Below are positions 5,036-5,506 of a stretch of 5,506 nucleotides of DNA, piece after piece. Under the pieces are notes generated by a model. It was not told the origin of the DNA, searched no databases, and saw only the letters and a program-made list of their open reading frames with translations. The DNA comes from Nitrososphaeraceae archaeon (GTDB lineage Archaea > Thermoproteota > Nitrososphaeria > Nitrososphaerales > Nitrososphaeraceae). A program made the position numbers and the translations under genes. The stretch lies in assembly GCA_025922715.1 (NCBI GenBank), contig JAICHH010000121.1, positions 1 to 5,506 of the forward strand, given 5' to 3'. Position 1 is the stretch's first letter, and each line of letters opens with the position of its first letter.

Positions 5036-5506
5036 ATGAAAAGTAATCGAGCTTTTTTAGTAATTTTATTTTTGACATTTGGAATGTTAATAACATCAAT
5101 TCCTCAATTTGTATATGCTCAGACAGTAGAAAATGAAATTATAGAAAATACTTTAGAAACTGTAGAGACGGCAACTAAAGAAGGTCTTTCAGAAATAACA
5201 GAATCTGTGAGTAATGCTTCTGAATCAATTACAACATCTACGGAAAATGCAAAAGAATTCTCAAATAATACTGCTTCCTCTCAAGCTTTTCAACAAATAA
5301 AAAATATTGCAACTGATATGGAAAATGCTACAGAAAGTGCAATAGCTGGTGCAAGAGAGCAAATACAAGAATCAGTGTCTGATACACAAAGTGCAGTAGC
5401 TAATGCTACAGAAGATACTGAAAATGCTACTGAGGGTGCAAGAGAGCAAATACAAGAATCAGTGTCTGATACACAAAGTGCAGTAGCTAATGCTACAGAA
5501 GATGCA
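5036..5506 (+). CDS. Secreted acidic repeat protein, N-terminal part, function unknown
   Basis: An open frame of 157 codons runs from ATG 5036 to the right edge without a stop, so the C-terminus is missing. Residues 1-28 form a clear Sec-type signal peptide: K2 and R5, a hydrophobic core FLVILFLTFGMLI, and a probable cleavage after VYA before Q29. The mature part seen has no Cys, Trp or Pro and is rich in Glu, Ala, Thr, Ser and Asn, with a long amphipathic-helix character. It has six N-x-S/T sequons (N60, N77, N97, N123, N130, N152), suggesting N-glycosylation at the archaeal surface. A 29-residue unit starting GAREQIQESVSDTQSAV begins at 105 and again at 134; a weaker unit (ENATESAIA) precedes it. 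The pattern is loosely like LEA or apolipoprotein-type helical repeats, but I do not assign a family. It could be an exported stress-protective, surface-coat or adhesion protein. It is divergent from amoC across 1 kb of non-coding DNA. Confidence 0.85.
   Translation, partial: MKSNRAFLVILFLTFGMLITSIPQFVYAQTVENEIIENTLETVETATKEGLSEITESVSNASESITTSTENAKEFSNNTASSQAFQQIKNIATDMENATESAIAGAREQIQESVSDTQSAVANATEDTENATEGAREQIQESVSDTQSAVANATEDA
5348..5506 (+). repeat. 87-bp in-frame tandem repeat inside the secreted-protein gene
   Basis: Unit 1 starts at 5348 and unit 2 at 5435. The first 69 bases of each (5348-5416 and 5435-5503) are identical base for base, including every synonymous position, before diverging (ACT versus GCA codon). 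The second unit is cut by the window edge, so the copy number is unknown. Complete nucleotide identity points to recent duplication or gene conversion. Confidence 0.95.

Noticed and set aside
5348..5506. CRISPR array
   Set aside because: The repeats are contiguous, in frame with a secreted protein, and have no spacer structure.

Overview
The window is chromosomal DNA of an ammonia-oxidising archaeon (Nitrososphaerota, formerly Thaumarchaeota). The anchor is a complete archaeal-type amoC, subunit C of ammonia monooxygenase. Supporting evidence is an archaeal Hef-type helicase, an archaeal XPB helicase, short TATA-type promoters placed for leaderless or nearly leaderless transcription, and an absence of Shine-Dalgarno sequences. 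By eye the DNA is very AT-rich, and the non-coding parts are richer still. From recall of family sequences, the AmoC looks closer to Nitrosopumilales than to the soil Nitrososphaera group. That placement is an inference and was not computed.

Layout. Positions 1-1232 (minus strand) hold a Hef/FANCM-type helicase whose C-terminal part lies beyond the left edge. Positions 1233-1479 are intergenic and carry the hef promoter, a perfect 30-bp palindrome and a short 12-bp tandem repeat. Positions 1480-2856 (minus) encode a complete XPB-type helicase with a TTG start. Positions 2931-3275 (minus) encode a small zinc-ribbon membrane protein of unknown function, also with a TTG start. Positions 3477-4040 (minus) are amoC, followed downstream by a strong oligo-T terminator. 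Positions 4041-5035 are almost 1 kb without a convincing gene, lying between the divergent amoC and a secreted-protein gene. From 5036 (plus) to the right edge runs a secreted, acidic, repeat-containing protein with many N-glycosylation sequons.

How it fits together. The left half is a DNA-repair and replication-fork neighbourhood: two SF2 helicases on the same strand, both likely to act on damaged or stalled DNA. The right half concerns energy metabolism and the cell surface: amoC without amoA, amoB or amoX beside it inside the window, divergent from a surface or exported protein. The two halves appear to be transcribed separately, because amoC has its own promoter and a T-rich terminator. 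The most interesting features are the long non-coding region with symmetrical elements upstream of amoC, the perfect palindrome in front of hef, the adjacent TTG-start genes, and the recently duplicated 87-bp repeat in the secreted protein. I found no CRISPR array, tRNA, rRNA, transposase or clear mobile element.
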